Below, in pieces: positions 18,758 through 27,618 of a stretch of DNA of 64,000 nt. The stretch spans positions 310,001 through 374,000 of the forward strand of contig NZ_MASW01000002.1 of assembly GCF_003202285.1 (NCBI RefSeq), given 5' to 3'. The stretch is from Prauserella muralis. Its GTDB lineage: Bacteria; Actinomycetota; Actinomycetes; Mycobacteriales; Pseudonocardiaceae. Position numbers and translations under genes: made by a program. Below the pieces are notes generated by a model that saw nothing but the letters and a program-made list of their open reading frames with translations, ran no database searches and was not told the DNA's origin. Each line of letters begins with the position of its first letter. Positions within the stretch are counted from its first letter, which is position 1.

Positions 18758-20293
18758 GTGTTCGACACACTCTCCGACCGGCTCACGTCGGTCCTGGCGA
18801 ACCTGCGCGGCAAGGGCAAGCTGACCGACGCCGACATCGACGCCACCGCCCGCGAGATCCGTATCGCGCTGCTGGAGGCCGACGTCGCGCTCCCCGTGGT
18901 GCGGGCGTTCATCAGCCAGGTCAAGGAGCGGGCCAAGGGCGCCGAGGTGTCCCAGGCGCTCAACCCGGCCCAGCAGGTCATCAAGATCGTCAACGAGGAG
19001 CTCATCGCGATCCTCGGCGGCGAGACCCGCAGGCTGAACCTCGCCAAGACGCCGCCGACCGTGATCATGCTGGCCGGTCTGCAGGGCTCCGGTAAGACGA
19101 CGCTGGCCGGCAAGCTGGCGATGTGGCTGAAGAAGCAGGGCCACGCGCCGCTGCTCGTGGCCTGTGACCTGCAGCGCCCCAACGCCGTCACGCAGCTGCA
19201 GGTGGTCGGCGAGCGCGCCGGGGTGCCGACGTTCGCTCCCGAGCCGGGCAACGGCGTCGGCGACCCGGTGGACGTGGCGCGGCGCAGTATCGACGAGGCC
19301 AGGCGCGCCCAGCACGACGTGGTCGTGGTCGACACGGCGGGCAGGCTCGGCGTCGACGAGGAGCTGATGCGGCAGGCCGCGGACATCCGCGACGCCGTGC
19401 AGCCCGACGAGACGCTGTTCGTGGTCGACGCGATGATCGGCCAGGACGCGGTGACCACCGCGGAGGCCTTCCGCGACGGCGTCGGCTTCAACGGCGTCGT
19501 GCTCACCAAGCTCGACGGCGACGCCCGCGGTGGTGCCGCGCTGTCGGTGCGGCACGTCACCGGCCAGCCGATCCTGTTCGCCTCCAACGGCGAGAAGCTC
19601 GAGGACTTCGACGTCTTCCACCCGGACCGGATGGCCAGCCGGATCCTCGGCATGGGCGACATGCTCACCCTGATCGAGCAGGCCGAGCAGGCGTTCGACC
19701 AGGAGCAGGCCGAGCAGGCGGCGGCCAAGCTGGGCACCGGGGACATGACGCTGGAGGACTTCCTCGAGCAGATGCTCGCCGTGCGCAAGATGGGCCCGAT
19801 CGGCAACCTGCTCGGCATGCTGCCGGGCGCGGGGCAGATGAAGGACCAGCTGTCCCAGGTCGACGACAAGCACCTGGACAAGCTGCAGGCGATCATCCGC
19901 GGCATGACGCCCGCCGAGCGCGCCAACCCGAAGATGATCAACGCGTCGCGGCGGCAGCGCATCGCGCGCGGCTCCGGCGTGGCGGTGCGCGACGTCAACG
20001 ACCTGGTCAACCGGTTCTTCGAGGCCAGGAAGATGATGCAGCAGATGGCGGGCCGGTTCGGCTTCGGCGGTGGCAGCGCCACCAAGAAGCAGAACCGCAA
20101 GGGCAAGAAGGGCAAGAAGGGCAAGGGGCGCGGCCCCACGCAGCCGAAGGTGCGCGGCGGCTTCCCCGGTGCCTTTCCGCCCGCCGCGGGCGGTGGCGGC
20201 GGGATGCCGGACCTGTCGCAGCTCGGCGGCGGCCTCAACGACCTCCCCCCCGGCTTCGACCCGTCGAAGTTGAAGCTGCCCAAGAACAAGTAG
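18758..20293 (+). CDS. ffh: Signal recognition particle protein Ffh
   Basis: SRP54-type GTPase, 511 aa, targeting nascent membrane proteins to FtsY. The N domain begins FDTLSDRLTSVLANLRGKG. G motifs are GLQGSGKTTLAGKLA, DTAGR and TKLDG. The Met-rich M domain contains MLAVRKMGPIGNLLGMLPG and the RNA-binding RRQRIARGSG. The C-terminus is a Lys- then Gly/Pro-rich tail usual in actinobacteria. GTG at 18758 was chosen over GTG at 18749 because actinobacterial Ffh starts MFD/MFE and the GGAG is then about 10 nt away. Confidence 0.96.
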   Translation: MFDTLSDRLTSVLANLRGKGKLTDADIDATAREIRIALLEADVALPVVRAFISQVKERAKGAEVSQALNPAQQVIKIVNEELIAILGGETRRLNLAKTPPTVIMLAGLQGSGKTTLAGKLAMWLKKQGHAPLLVACDLQRPNAVTQLQVVGERAGVPTFAPEPGNGVGDPVDVARRSIDEARRAQHDVVVVDTAGRLGVDEELMRQAADIRDAVQPDETLFVVDAMIGQDAVTTAEAFRDGVGFNGVVLTKLDGDARGGAALSVRHVTGQPILFASNGEKLEDFDVFHPDRMASRILGMGDMLTLIEQAEQAFDQEQAEQAAAKLGTGDMTLEDFLEQMLAVRKMGPIGNLLGMLPGAGQMKDQLSQVDDKHLDKLQAIIRGMTPAERANPKMINASRRQRIARGSGVAVRDVNDLVNRFFEARKMMQQMAGRFGFGGGSATKKQNRKGKKGKKGKGRGPTQPKVRGGFPGAFPPAAGGGGGMPDLSQLGGGLNDLPPGFDPSKLKLPKNK

Positions 20294-20318
20294 CGCCGCA
20301 CCCGAGGTAGTCACCGCG

Positions 20319-21386
20319 ATGCTGCACCTGCGTGGTGTCGTCCTGCCGGACGGCGACGAACGCGACGTCTGGATCACCGAAGGCCGGATCACCTTCGAGC
20401 CGGTCGACGGGGCTCGCACGCTCAGCGACGGCGGGTACGTCCTTCCTGGCCTCGTGGACGCCCACTGCCATCCCGGCATCGGGGTGCAGGGGCCGACCAC
20501 GCTGGAGGAGGCGACCGAGCAGGCCCTCACCGACCGGGACGCGGGCACCCTGCTGATCCGCGACTGCGGGCTGCCCATCGACGCCCGGCCGTTGCAGCGG
20601 CGCGCCGACCTGCCGCGGATCATCCGCTCCGGGCAGCATCTGGCGTTGCCGAAGCGGTACGTGCCCAGGCTCGGGATCGACCTGGACAGCCCCGACGACC
20701 TGCCCCGCGCGGTCGCCGAGCAGGCCGCCGACGGCGACGGCTGGGTGAAGATCGTCGGCGACTGGATCGACAGGTCGGTGGGTGATCTGGCGCCGCTGTG
20801 GCCCGACGACGTGCTGGCGGAGGCCATCGCGGTGGCGCACCAGGCCGGTGCCAGGGTGACCGCGCACGTGTTCGGCGAGGCCGCGCTGCCCGGCCTGGTC
20901 AACGCGGGCATCGACTGCCTGGAGCACGGCACCGGCCTCTGGCCGGACCTGCTCGGCGAGATGGCCCGCCGCGGCACGGCGCTGGTGCCCACACTCGTCA
21001 ACATTGAGAACTTCCCCGGCATCGCCGACCAGGCAGCCAAGTACCCCACCTATGCCGCCCACATGCGCGCCCTGCACGCCGGGGTCGGCGACATGGTGGG
21101 CGCCGCGCTCGACGCCGGTGTCGCCGTGTACGCGGGCACGGACGCGGGCGGCATGGTGGCCCACGGCAGGATCGCCGACGAGATCGAGGCGCTGCATCGG
21201 GCGGGCATGTCGCGGGAGCAGGCGCTGGCTTCCGCGTCCTGGGCGGCGCGGGCGTGGCTCGGCCACGAGGGCATCGCCGAGGGCGCCCCCGCCGACCTGG
21301 TCGTCCTCGATGCCGACCCGCGCGAGGACCTGAGCGTCCTGCGCAGCCCCGCGCACATCGTGCTCCGCGGCGCCGTGATCAAGTAG
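20319..21386 (+). CDS. Amidohydrolase family protein
   Basis: A 355-aa metal-dependent hydrolase of the imidazolonepropionase/Xaa-Pro-dipeptidase-like subgroup. The HxH metal motif is in GLVDAHCHPG. Further ligands are Lys in GWVKIVGDW, His in VTAHVFGE, His in DCLEHGTGL and Asp in VYAGTDAGG. The substrate is unknown. A member of this family sits beside ffh in mycobacteria too, so this is conserved local gene order rather than an insertion. Confidence 0.85.
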   Translation: MLHLRGVVLPDGDERDVWITEGRITFEPVDGARTLSDGGYVLPGLVDAHCHPGIGVQGPTTLEEATEQALTDRDAGTLLIRDCGLPIDARPLQRRADLPRIIRSGQHLALPKRYVPRLGIDLDSPDDLPRAVAEQAADGDGWVKIVGDWIDRSVGDLAPLWPDDVLAEAIAVAHQAGARVTAHVFGEAALPGLVNAGIDCLEHGTGLWPDLLGEMARRGTALVPTLVNIENFPGIADQAAKYPTYAAHMRALHAGVGDMVGAALDAGVAVYAGTDAGGMVAHGRIADEIEALHRAGMSREQALASASWAARAWLGHEGIAEGAPADLVVLDADPREDLSVLRSPAHIVLRGAVIK

Positions 21387-21439
21387 CGTGACGGCCGGGC
21401 GGCCGGGGGCGCACGGGCGGCCGCACGTCACGCGGGGAG

Positions 21440-22189
21440 GTGCGGGTGGAGCACGGCGACGAGCAGCCGGCACCCCGGGCCGTCGACGGCCTGGTACTCG
21501 GCGCCCACTGGGGCGTCCTCGCCTTCCTCGGCGGGCTCGCGGGCTACTACCTGCTCTCCCTGCTCGTGGCCGGTGTCGTGTTCAGCGGCGACATCGGGCT
21601 CGGCGCGACCCAGCTGCCCGCGCTCGGGCCCCTGGTGCTGCTCGCCTTCGTGCCGAACGTCCTGCTGGGCCTCGCTCCGGCGCTCGGCTCGTGGCGGTGG
21701 GGCCGGGGTCTGCTCGCCGACTACGGGCTGCTGCCGAACGGAAGGGACCTCAGGGTCGGGCTGGCCTGCGGCGGCTTCGCGCTGCTCGCCGGCTATGTGG
21801 TGAACCTGGTGCTGATGCAGGTCTACGGACCCGACCGGTTCGACGATCCCCTGCACGAGGTGTTCGGCGGCATCGCGGGCGACACCGCGTGGCTCGTCGT
21901 CGCGGCGCTGATCGTGGTGCTCGGCGCGCCCCTCACCGAGGAGCTGCTCGTGCGGGGCGCGCTGTGGAACGCGCTCGCCCACTACCGGGTGCCCCAGTGG
22001 GTGACGCTGGTGCTGACGGCGCTGGTTTTCGCGCAACTGCACGGGGAACCCACTCGGATGCTGGCGCTGCTCGGGCAGGGCATCGCCATCGGCACGGCCA
22101 GAATGGTGACCGGTCGCGTGGGTGCGAGCCTCGTGGCGCACGCCGCCAACAACCTGCCGCCCGCACTGCTGCTGTTCGCCTCCTCGTGA
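21440..22189 (+). CDS. CPBP family intramembrane glutamic endopeptidase
   Basis: A 249-aa polytopic membrane protein of the CAAX-protease/bacteriocin-processing (CPBP, Abi) family. The catalytic motif 1, EExxxR, is LTEELLVRGALW; motif 2 is VFAQLHGE; motif 3 is LVAHAANNLPPA. About six membrane segments. Substrates of actinobacterial members are unknown. The next gene is a second CPBP protein, suggesting duplication. Confidence 0.87.
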   Translation: MRVEHGDEQPAPRAVDGLVLGAHWGVLAFLGGLAGYYLLSLLVAGVVFSGDIGLGATQLPALGPLVLLAFVPNVLLGLAPALGSWRWGRGLLADYGLLPNGRDLRVGLACGGFALLAGYVVNLVLMQVYGPDRFDDPLHEVFGGIAGDTAWLVVAALIVVLGAPLTEELLVRGALWNALAHYRVPQWVTLVLTALVFAQLHGEPTRMLALLGQGIAIGTARMVTGRVGASLVAHAANNLPPALLLFASS

Positions 22190-22247
22190 CCGGCCGTGTG
22201 CTCACAGTAGGCTCGCGGGAGCATCTGGTGCGACAAGGAGGGCCGGC

Positions 22248-23066
22248 GTGACGTCACCGAACTCGGGGGAACCGGTGTCCGGCGTCGAGTCCGCGGCCTC
22301 CGCTCCCGCCGACGGCCCCGAACCCGGGGCAGGGGCAGAGGCGCCCGCCCCGCCGGGGCACCGCTGGGGGTTCGGCGCGTTCCTCCTTGTCGAGGCGGTG
22401 CTGCTGGCGACGGCGACGTTCGTCGGCGTGCTCATCAGCAGGGGCCAGACACCTGGCTCCCTGCCGGTGCGGGACGTGCTGATCGGCACGATGGCGCCCA
22501 CGGTGATCGCCGCCCTCACCGCGCTGGCGATCACCAGAATCCGTGGCAACGGCCCGCTGACCGATCTGCGCCTGTCGTGGAACTGGGCCGACGTCAAGGT
22601 CGGCCTCCGGTTCGGCGTGCTCGGGCTGGTGTGCACGACGGTCGGCGTGTTCGTGTGGACGAAGGTGGTGGGGGAGCAGAACGCGACGTCGGCCATCAGC
22701 GCGCTGGTGGCGAACAAGCCGATGTCGGTGTCGGCGGCCGTCGTGATGTTTCTGTACCTGTGGCTGCTCGGCCCGATCTGCGAGGAGATCATCTACCGCG
22801 GCCTGCTCTGGGGTGCCACGGAACGGCTGGAGTGGGGCCAGGAGAAATGGGGACGGCTCGCGGCGTTCCTGCTGTCCACGGCCGTCTTCGCGATGAGCCA
22901 TCTGGAGCCGCTGCGCACCACGCTGCTGCTCGTGATCGCCGTGCCGATCGGGCTCGCGCGCCTGGTCACCGGCCGGCTGCTGGGCAGCATCGTCGCCCAC
23001 CAGGTGAACAACTTCCTGCCCGCCCTGGCGATCCTGCTGACCGCCCTCGGCGTGGTGGCCGCCTGA
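22248..23066 (+). CDS. CPBP family intramembrane glutamic endopeptidase
   Basis: A 272-aa second CPBP protein. An N-terminal Pro/Ala/Glu-rich cytosolic stretch (~40 residues) precedes the membrane core. Motif 1 is CEEIIYRGLLWG, motif 2 AMSHLEP, motif 3 IVAHQVNNFLPA. A good AAGGAGG lies ahead of the GTG at 22248. Its stop codon abuts the 87-bp structured repeat at 23067, which separates it from the convergent GntR gene. Confidence 0.87.
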   Translation: MTSPNSGEPVSGVESAASAPADGPEPGAGAEAPAPPGHRWGFGAFLLVEAVLLATATFVGVLISRGQTPGSLPVRDVLIGTMAPTVIAALTALAITRIRGNGPLTDLRLSWNWADVKVGLRFGVLGLVCTTVGVFVWTKVVGEQNATSAISALVANKPMSVSAAVVMFLYLWLLGPICEEIIYRGLLWGATERLEWGQEKWGRLAAFLLSTAVFAMSHLEPLRTTLLLVIAVPIGLARLVTGRLLGSIVAHQVNNFLPALAILLTALGVVAA

Positions 23067-23153
23067 AGCTCCCCAATGTGGCATTCGTGGCGTTCAACGC
23101 CACCAATGCGGCATTCGTTGCGTTGAGCGCTACCAATGCCGCATTGGGGAGCT
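23067..23153. repeat. 87-bp periodic structured repeat, copy 2 (also terminator-like)
   Basis: Same 8-11-19-11-19-11-8 layout as at 16904: AGCTCCCC, cores AATGTGGCATT (23075), AATGCGGCATT (23105) and AATGCCGCATT (23135), then GGGGAGCT followed by a short T-run. Spacer 1 (23086-23104) is a different hairpin, GTGGCGT-N3-ACGCCAC; spacer 2 (23116-23134) is related to it. The outer arms AGCTCCCCAATG and CATTGGGGAGCT pair. Between convergent genes it can terminate both. Confidence 0.87.
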
Positions 23154-23165
23154 TTTTCGCCGGCG

Positions 23166-23843
23166 TCATGGCTCCGCTTGTGCGGCTTGGAAGCGGGCGC
23201 GGCTGTTCGACAGGTGCACGCGCACGGCGGCGCGGGCGGCATCGGCATCCTGGCGTTCGATGGCGGCGTAGACGTGCTCGTGCTCGGCGGCGATGCGCGC
23301 GAAGCGATCGGCGTCGGGGGGCAGCCGGTCGCGGTGCATGACGATCATCCCGGGCCCGAACGAGCGCAGCAGGTCGGCGAAGTACCGGTTGCCCGAGGCG
23401 AGCGCGATGCGCAGGTGGAAGCGGAAGTCGGCGTGCACCGCCGCGCTCGGGTTGTCCGCGGCGGCGGCGAAGGCATCCACCGCCTCGCGCAGGTCGGCGA
23501 GCTGGGCCGCGGTGCGTCGCCGCGCGGCCAGCGCCGCCGCCTCGGTCTCCGCGGCGGCGCGGAACTCCAGCAGGTCGAGCACGTCGGCCGCGGTCAGCTC
23601 CCCGGCCGCGCCCACCTCGAACCGCGTGCTGCTCGGCTGCGCCAACACGAAACTGCCCCGGCCGTGGCGCGTCTCGACCAGCCCGGCCGCCTGCAGCCGT
23701 GACACGGCCTCGCGCACGACGGTGCGGCTCACCCCGTGCTCGGACACGAGTGCGCTCTCCGTGGGCAGCCGCTCGCCGGGCCGGATGACACCCTCCCTGA
23801 TCCGCGCCGTGAGATGGGCGACCAGGTCCTCGGTCCGGCTCAC
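23166..23843 (-). CDS. FadR/GntR-family regulator (hexarate block)
   Basis: A 225-aa regulator. The N-terminal winged HTH includes RPGERLPTESALVSEHGVSR and VVREAVSRLQAAGLVETRHG. The C-terminal FCD all-helical domain (from about residue 85) carries metal/effector-binding residues, including HADFRFHLRIA. Start GTG at 23843 overlaps the dehydratase stop; an in-frame ATG 33 nt upstream lies inside that gene. It is co-transcribed downstream of the dehydratase, whose promoter carries a perfect palindrome, so negative autoregulation with a sugar-acid effector is likely. Confidence 0.88.
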   Translation of the reverse strand: MSRTEDLVAHLTARIREGVIRPGERLPTESALVSEHGVSRTVVREAVSRLQAAGLVETRHGRGSFVLAQPSSTRFEVGAAGELTAADVLDLLEFRAAAETEAAALAARRRTAAQLADLREAVDAFAAAADNPSAAVHADFRFHLRIALASGNRYFADLLRSFGPGMIVMHRDRLPPDADRFARIAAEHEHVYAAIERQDADAARAAVRVHLSNSRARFQAAQAEP

Positions 23844-24967
23844 CCGCCGGACACCTCGCACGTCTCGACGGTCCACGCCCGGGCCTTGTCGCTGAGCGTG
23901 AGACCGAGCCCGGGGCGGTCCGGCACGAGCATCCTGCCGTCGGCGATCTCCATGCGCTCATTGAACAGGGGCTCGAGCCAGTCGAAGTGCTCCACCCACG
24001 GCTCCGCCGGGTACGTCGCGGCCAGGTGCAGGTGGATCTCCATCGCGTAGTGCGGTGCCAGCTGCAGGTGATGGAGGTCGGCGAGCGTGGACAGGCGCAG
24101 GAACTGGGTGATGCCGCCGATGCGTGGCGCGTCCGGCTGCAGGATGTCGGCCGCACCGGCGCGGACCAACTCCGCGTGCTCGGCGACGCTGGTGAGCATC
24201 TCACCGGTGGCGATGGGCGTGTCGAACGCGCTCGCGAGCGCGGCGTGCCCGGCGGCGTCGTAGGCGTCGAGCGGCTCCTCGATCCAGACGAGGCCGAAGC
24301 GCTCCAGCTCCCGGCACATGCGCTGGGCCGACGGGCGGTCCCACTGCTGGTTGGCGTCCACCATCAGCGGGACGTCCTCGCCGAGATGCTCGCGCACGGC
24401 CGTGACCCGGGCCAGGTCCACCCGGCGGTCGGGGTGCCCGACCTTGATCTTGATGCCGCCGATGCCGCTGCCGAGCGAGGCGGCGGCGTTGTCGATCACC
24501 TGCTCCACGGGCACGTGCAGGAAGCCGCCGGAGGTGTCGTAGCAGCGCACGGAGTCGCGGTGGGCGCCGATCAGCTTGGCCAGCGGCAGCCCGGCCCGCT
24601 TGGCCTTGAGGTCCCACAGTGCGATGTCGAGCGCGGCGACGGCCTGCGTCGCCAGCCCGCTTCGCCCGACCGACGCACCCGCCCACACCAGCTTCGTCCA
24701 CAGGCGGCCGATGTCGCTGGGGTCCTCACCGAGCAGGTCCGGCGCGACCTCCCTGGCGTGCGCGTACTGGCCGGGCCCGCCTGCTCGCTTCGAGTAGCCG
24801 AACCCCAGCCCCTCGTGGCCGCTCTCGGTGCGGATCTCGGCGAAGAGCAGCGCCACCTCGGTCATCGGCTTCTGCCTGCCGGTGAACACCTTCGCGTCGC
24901 TGATGGGCGTGGCCAGCGGCAGCGTGACGGAGGAGAGGCGGACGTGGGAGATGCGGTCGCGGGTCAT
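23840..24967 (-). CDS. Galactarate/L-talarate dehydratase (enolase superfamily)
   Basis: A 375-aa mandelate-racemase-type dehydratase. KxK base Lys173/Lys175 (GIKIKVG), metal ligands Asp204 (MVDANQQW), Glu230 (WIEEPL) and Glu256 (ATGEML), and the His306-Asp279 dyad (LAPHYAMEIH) are all present. The TSGGFLHVPVEQVI segment resembles Salmonella L-talarate/galactarate dehydratase. The expected product, 5-keto-4-deoxy-glucarate, is the substrate of KdgD encoded across the IclR gene. Glucarate dehydratase remains an alternative. It appears to be transcribed leaderless or nearly so. Confidence 0.85.
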   Translation of the reverse strand: MTRDRISHVRLSSVTLPLATPISDAKVFTGRQKPMTEVALLFAEIRTESGHEGLGFGYSKRAGGPGQYAHAREVAPDLLGEDPSDIGRLWTKLVWAGASVGRSGLATQAVAALDIALWDLKAKRAGLPLAKLIGAHRDSVRCYDTSGGFLHVPVEQVIDNAAASLGSGIGGIKIKVGHPDRRVDLARVTAVREHLGEDVPLMVDANQQWDRPSAQRMCRELERFGLVWIEEPLDAYDAAGHAALASAFDTPIATGEMLTSVAEHAELVRAGAADILQPDAPRIGGITQFLRLSTLADLHHLQLAPHYAMEIHLHLAATYPAEPWVEHFDWLEPLFNERMEIADGRMLVPDRPGLGLTLSDKARAWTVETCEVSGG

Positions 24968-24971
24968 GGAT

Positions 24972-25004
24972 AGTCATATTATGACTTGCTTAGTTATATG
25001 ACAA
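24972..25004 (-). promoter_or_regulatory. Promoter and palindromic operator of the dehydratase gene
   Basis: Minus-strand -35 TTGTCA (24999-25004), 17-nt spacer, -10 TAATAT (24976-24981), and the ATG only 8 nt after the -10. The -10 lies inside the perfect palindrome AGTCATA-T-TATGACT (24972-24986). A second imperfect dyad, TAGTT-N7-AACTA, overlaps the -35. The arrangement fits repression by the FadR-type protein of the same operon. Confidence 0.7.
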
Positions 25005-25769
25005 CTAGACGGCCTCGAACCACAGGTGCGCGGCCAGGCCGAACCCGGCCAGGGCGACCGCGATCCGCAGCGGCCGCTCCGGCAGCCGCCGCACGACGGC
25101 AGGGCCGAGCCAGCTGCCCACCAGGGAGCCGGCCGCGAGCACGGCAGCCGCCACCCAGTCGACAGGGGCCACGAAGGCGAAGGCCACCGCCGCCGTCACG
25201 TTCGCCGCGCCCGTGACGACGTTCTTCACCGCGTTGGTCACCGGAAGCGGTTCGGTGGCCGACACCGAGAGCACCGCGAGCATCAGCACCCCGGCACCCG
25301 CGCCGAAGTAGCCGCCGTAGACGGCGACGACCAGCACCGCCAGCGCCAGCGGCAGGGCCGACGGCGGCCCGCCGCGCGTGCGGGCGCGGTCGTCGGCCGC
25401 CTCCCGCAGCCGGTCGCGAAAGAGCAGCAGCGCCGCGCCCAGCGCGATCAACCACGGCACCACCAGTTCGAACGCGGACGCCGGGGTGGTCAGCAGCAGG
25501 AAGGCGCCCGCGGAACCGCCCGCGATCGCCAGCACGGCCAGTCGCAGCAGGCGGCCCCGCTGCCCGCGCAGCTCCCGGCGCGATCCGGCGGCCGCGCCCA
25601 CCGTGGTGGAGAACATCGCGACGGTGTTGGTGACGTTCGCGGCGATGGGCGGCAGCCCCGCCGCCAGCAGGGCCGGGTAGCTGAACAGCGATGCCAGGCC
25701 CGCCATCGAGCCCGCCAGACCCGCGGCCACACCGGCCAGCGCCAGCAGGGCCGCCGAGAGCGGATCCAA
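25005..25769 (-). CDS. TSUP (TauE/SafE) family membrane permease
   Basis: A 254-aa protein with about eight hydrophobic segments in two homologous halves (GSMAGLASLFSYPALLAAG in one, YGGYFGAGAGVLMLAVLS in the other). This is the TSUP/DUF81 pattern of putative sulfite or organic-anion exporters. The TTG start at 25769 follows the IclR stop by 2 nt, so it is likely cotranscribed with iclR. The start is uncertain because no ATG/GTG fits well. The substrate is unknown; placement suggests export or uptake of an acid linked to hexarate use. Confidence 0.75.
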   Translation of the reverse strand: MDPLSAALLALAGVAAGLAGSMAGLASLFSYPALLAAGLPPIAANVTNTVAMFSTTVGAAAGSRRELRGQRGRLLRLAVLAIAGGSAGAFLLLTTPASAFELVVPWLIALGAALLLFRDRLREAADDRARTRGGPPSALPLALAVLVVAVYGGYFGAGAGVLMLAVLSVSATEPLPVTNAVKNVVTGAANVTAAVAFAFVAPVDWVAAAVLAAGSLVGSWLGPAVVRRLPERPLRIAVALAGFGLAAHLWFEAV

Positions 25770-25771
25770 GC

Positions 25772-26581
25772 CTAGATTCCCGTGGGGAGGCCGGCCGTGC
25801 TCGCGAGGTCCACCGGCGCCATCCGCTCGATGGCCGCCCGCGTGCGCTCCATCGCGCTGACGATCTCCTCGCGCCGCTGCGGAGTCACGCTGTCGACGGG
25901 CAGCGAGCAGCTGATCGCGTCGATCGGCGGGCTGGAGTAGCGCAGCGCGAAACCGAAGCACATCACGCCCGCGTAGTTCTCCTCGTTGTCCACGGCGTAC
26001 CCGCGCTCCCGTGTCTGCCGCAGGTCGGCGAGCAGCGCGTCGCGGTCGACGATCGTGTTCGGCGTCAGCGGTGTCACCGAGTCGGGCACGTGCTCGTCGA
26101 TGCCGGTGTCCAGGCGCTCGGCCAGCAGGCACTTGCCCATGGACGTGCTGAACGCGGGCAGCCTGCGCCCGACCCGGCTGAACGGCCGGATGTACTTGCT
26201 GGACTCCTTGGTGGCCAGGTAGACGATGTCGCCGCGGTCGAGCCTGCCGTAATGGATGGTCTCGTTCAGCTCGGCGCTGGTGTCGGTGATGAGCGGCTGG
26301 ACGATCCGCAGGTACGGGTCGGTGTCGAGGTAGGTCGTGCCGGCGAGCAGCGCGCGGATGCCGATGCTGTACTGCGTACCGGTGGCGTCGACCCGCACCC
26401 AGCCGTGCTCGACGAGCGTGCGGATCAGCGCGTAGACGCTGCTGCGTGGCGCGCCCAGTGCCTCGCTCAGCTCGCGCAGGCGCGCCGGGCGGTTCTGCCT
26501 CGACGCCAGCAGCTCCAGCAGTTCCACGGTGCGCGCCGCGGACTTGACCCCGCGCACGCCGCTCTCCCGATCGCTCTCCAC
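25772..26581 (-). CDS. IclR-family regulator (hexarate block)
   Basis: A 269-aa regulator with the N-terminal winged HTH (ELLELLASRQNRPARLRELS...APRSSVYALIRTLVEHGWV) and the C-terminal IclR ligand-binding domain (SRVGRRLPAFSTSMGKCLLA, then RERGYAVDNEENYAGVMCF). It is divergent from the kdgD-tctCBA-ALDH operon over a 69-nt gap, so it probably regulates that operon in response to a hexarate or its keto-deoxy derivative. The GTG at 26581 is the first start giving the usual length. The gap contains GTCT-N8-AGAC at about 26631 as a possible half-site pair. Confidence 0.88.
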   Translation of the reverse strand: MESDRESGVRGVKSAARTVELLELLASRQNRPARLRELSEALGAPRSSVYALIRTLVEHGWVRVDATGTQYSIGIRALLAGTTYLDTDPYLRIVQPLITDTSAELNETIHYGRLDRGDIVYLATKESSKYIRPFSRVGRRLPAFSTSMGKCLLAERLDTGIDEHVPDSVTPLTPNTIVDRDALLADLRQTRERGYAVDNEENYAGVMCFGFALRYSSPPIDAISCSLPVDSVTPQRREEIVSAMERTRAAIERMAPVDLASTAGLPTGI

Positions 26582-26650
26582 GGTTGACAGCCTACCAATC
26601 TTCGGGTCACACTCCTCCACACCTGACAGTCGTCTACATACGGAGACAAC

Positions 26651-27595
26651 TTGACCGCCACGTATACAACCGAGGTCGTCGAACGCCTCCGGCGCGGCAT
26701 GGACGCGGCCGTGCTGTCGTTCCCGCTGACCCCCTTCGACGACGAGGGGCGCGTCGACCTCGCCGCCTTCCGGTCCCACGTGCGCGGGCAGATCGCCGAG
26801 GGGCCGGGCGCGCTGTTTCCGTGCTGCGGCACAGGGGAGTTCTTCTCCCTGGCCGAGGACGAGTACGAGGCGCTCGTCACGGCAGCGGTCGAGGAGGCCG
26901 CGGGCGCCGTGCCGGTCGTGGCGGGAGCGGGCTACGGCTGGGCCCAGGCGGCGCGGTTCGTCGCGGCGGCCGAGCGGGCGGGAGCCGACGCCGTGCTGCT
27001 CATGCCGCCCTACCTGGTGGAGACGCCGCAGCGCGGGCTCGTCGAGCACGTGCGCGAGGTCGCGCGGCGCACGTCCCTTCCGCTCGTCGTCTACCAGCGG
27101 GCGCAGGTCAAGATCGCGCTCGGCACGGTGCCCGAGCTGGCGGCGATCGGCAACGTCATCGGCATCAAGGACGGGCACTGCGACCTCGACCAGCTGCAAC
27201 GGCTGCGGCTGGCCGCGCCGCCCGAGTGGCTGTTCTTCAACGGCGCCGCCACCGCCGAGCTGCAGGCACGCGCCTACCGTGGCGTCGGCGTGCCCGCGTA
27301 CTCGTCGGCGGTGCACGCCTTCGCCCCGGAGATCTCCCAGGCCTTCTTCCGCGCGTTGCACAGCGGCGACGACGAGACCGTGGACAAGCTCCTGAGCGGC
27401 TTCTACGTGCCGCTCGTGGAGCTGCGCGACCGGGGCACCGGCTACGCCGTCTCGCTGGTGAAGGCCGCTGCCCGGCTGCGAGGAGCCGAGGTCGGACCGG
27501 TGCGCGCGCCGCTGGCCGACCCGCCACCCGAGCACCTCGCCGAACTCGAGGCCCTGCTCACCACGGGGCTCGCCCTCGTCGGCGCGACCCGGTAA
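26651..27595 (+). CDS. kdgD: 5-dehydro-4-deoxyglucarate dehydratase
   Basis: A 314-aa member of the DHDPS/NAL TIM-barrel family. The Schiff-base Lys173 (GIKDGHCDLDQ), Tyr148 (VVYQRAQVK) and the GTGEFFSL motif (residues 60-67) are typical of KdgD. It decarboxylates and dehydrates 5-keto-4-deoxyglucarate to 2,5-dioxopentanoate. It starts with TTG at 26651, five nt after GGAGA. First gene of the operon leading to the transporter and aldehyde dehydrogenase. Confidence 0.92.
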   Translation: MTATYTTEVVERLRRGMDAAVLSFPLTPFDDEGRVDLAAFRSHVRGQIAEGPGALFPCCGTGEFFSLAEDEYEALVTAAVEEAAGAVPVVAGAGYGWAQAARFVAAAERAGADAVLLMPPYLVETPQRGLVEHVREVARRTSLPLVVYQRAQVKIALGTVPELAAIGNVIGIKDGHCDLDQLQRLRLAAPPEWLFFNGAATAELQARAYRGVGVPAYSSAVHAFAPEISQAFFRALHSGDDETVDKLLSGFYVPLVELRDRGTGYAVSLVKAAARLRGAEVGPVRAPLADPPPEHLAELEALLTTGLALVGATR

Positions 27596-27618
27596 CCCAC
27601 CTACACCTTGGAGGATCA

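Noticed and set aside
16904-23153. CRISPR-like array
   Set aside because: There are only three 11-bp cores per element, the spacers are hairpins related to each other, and no cas genes are present.
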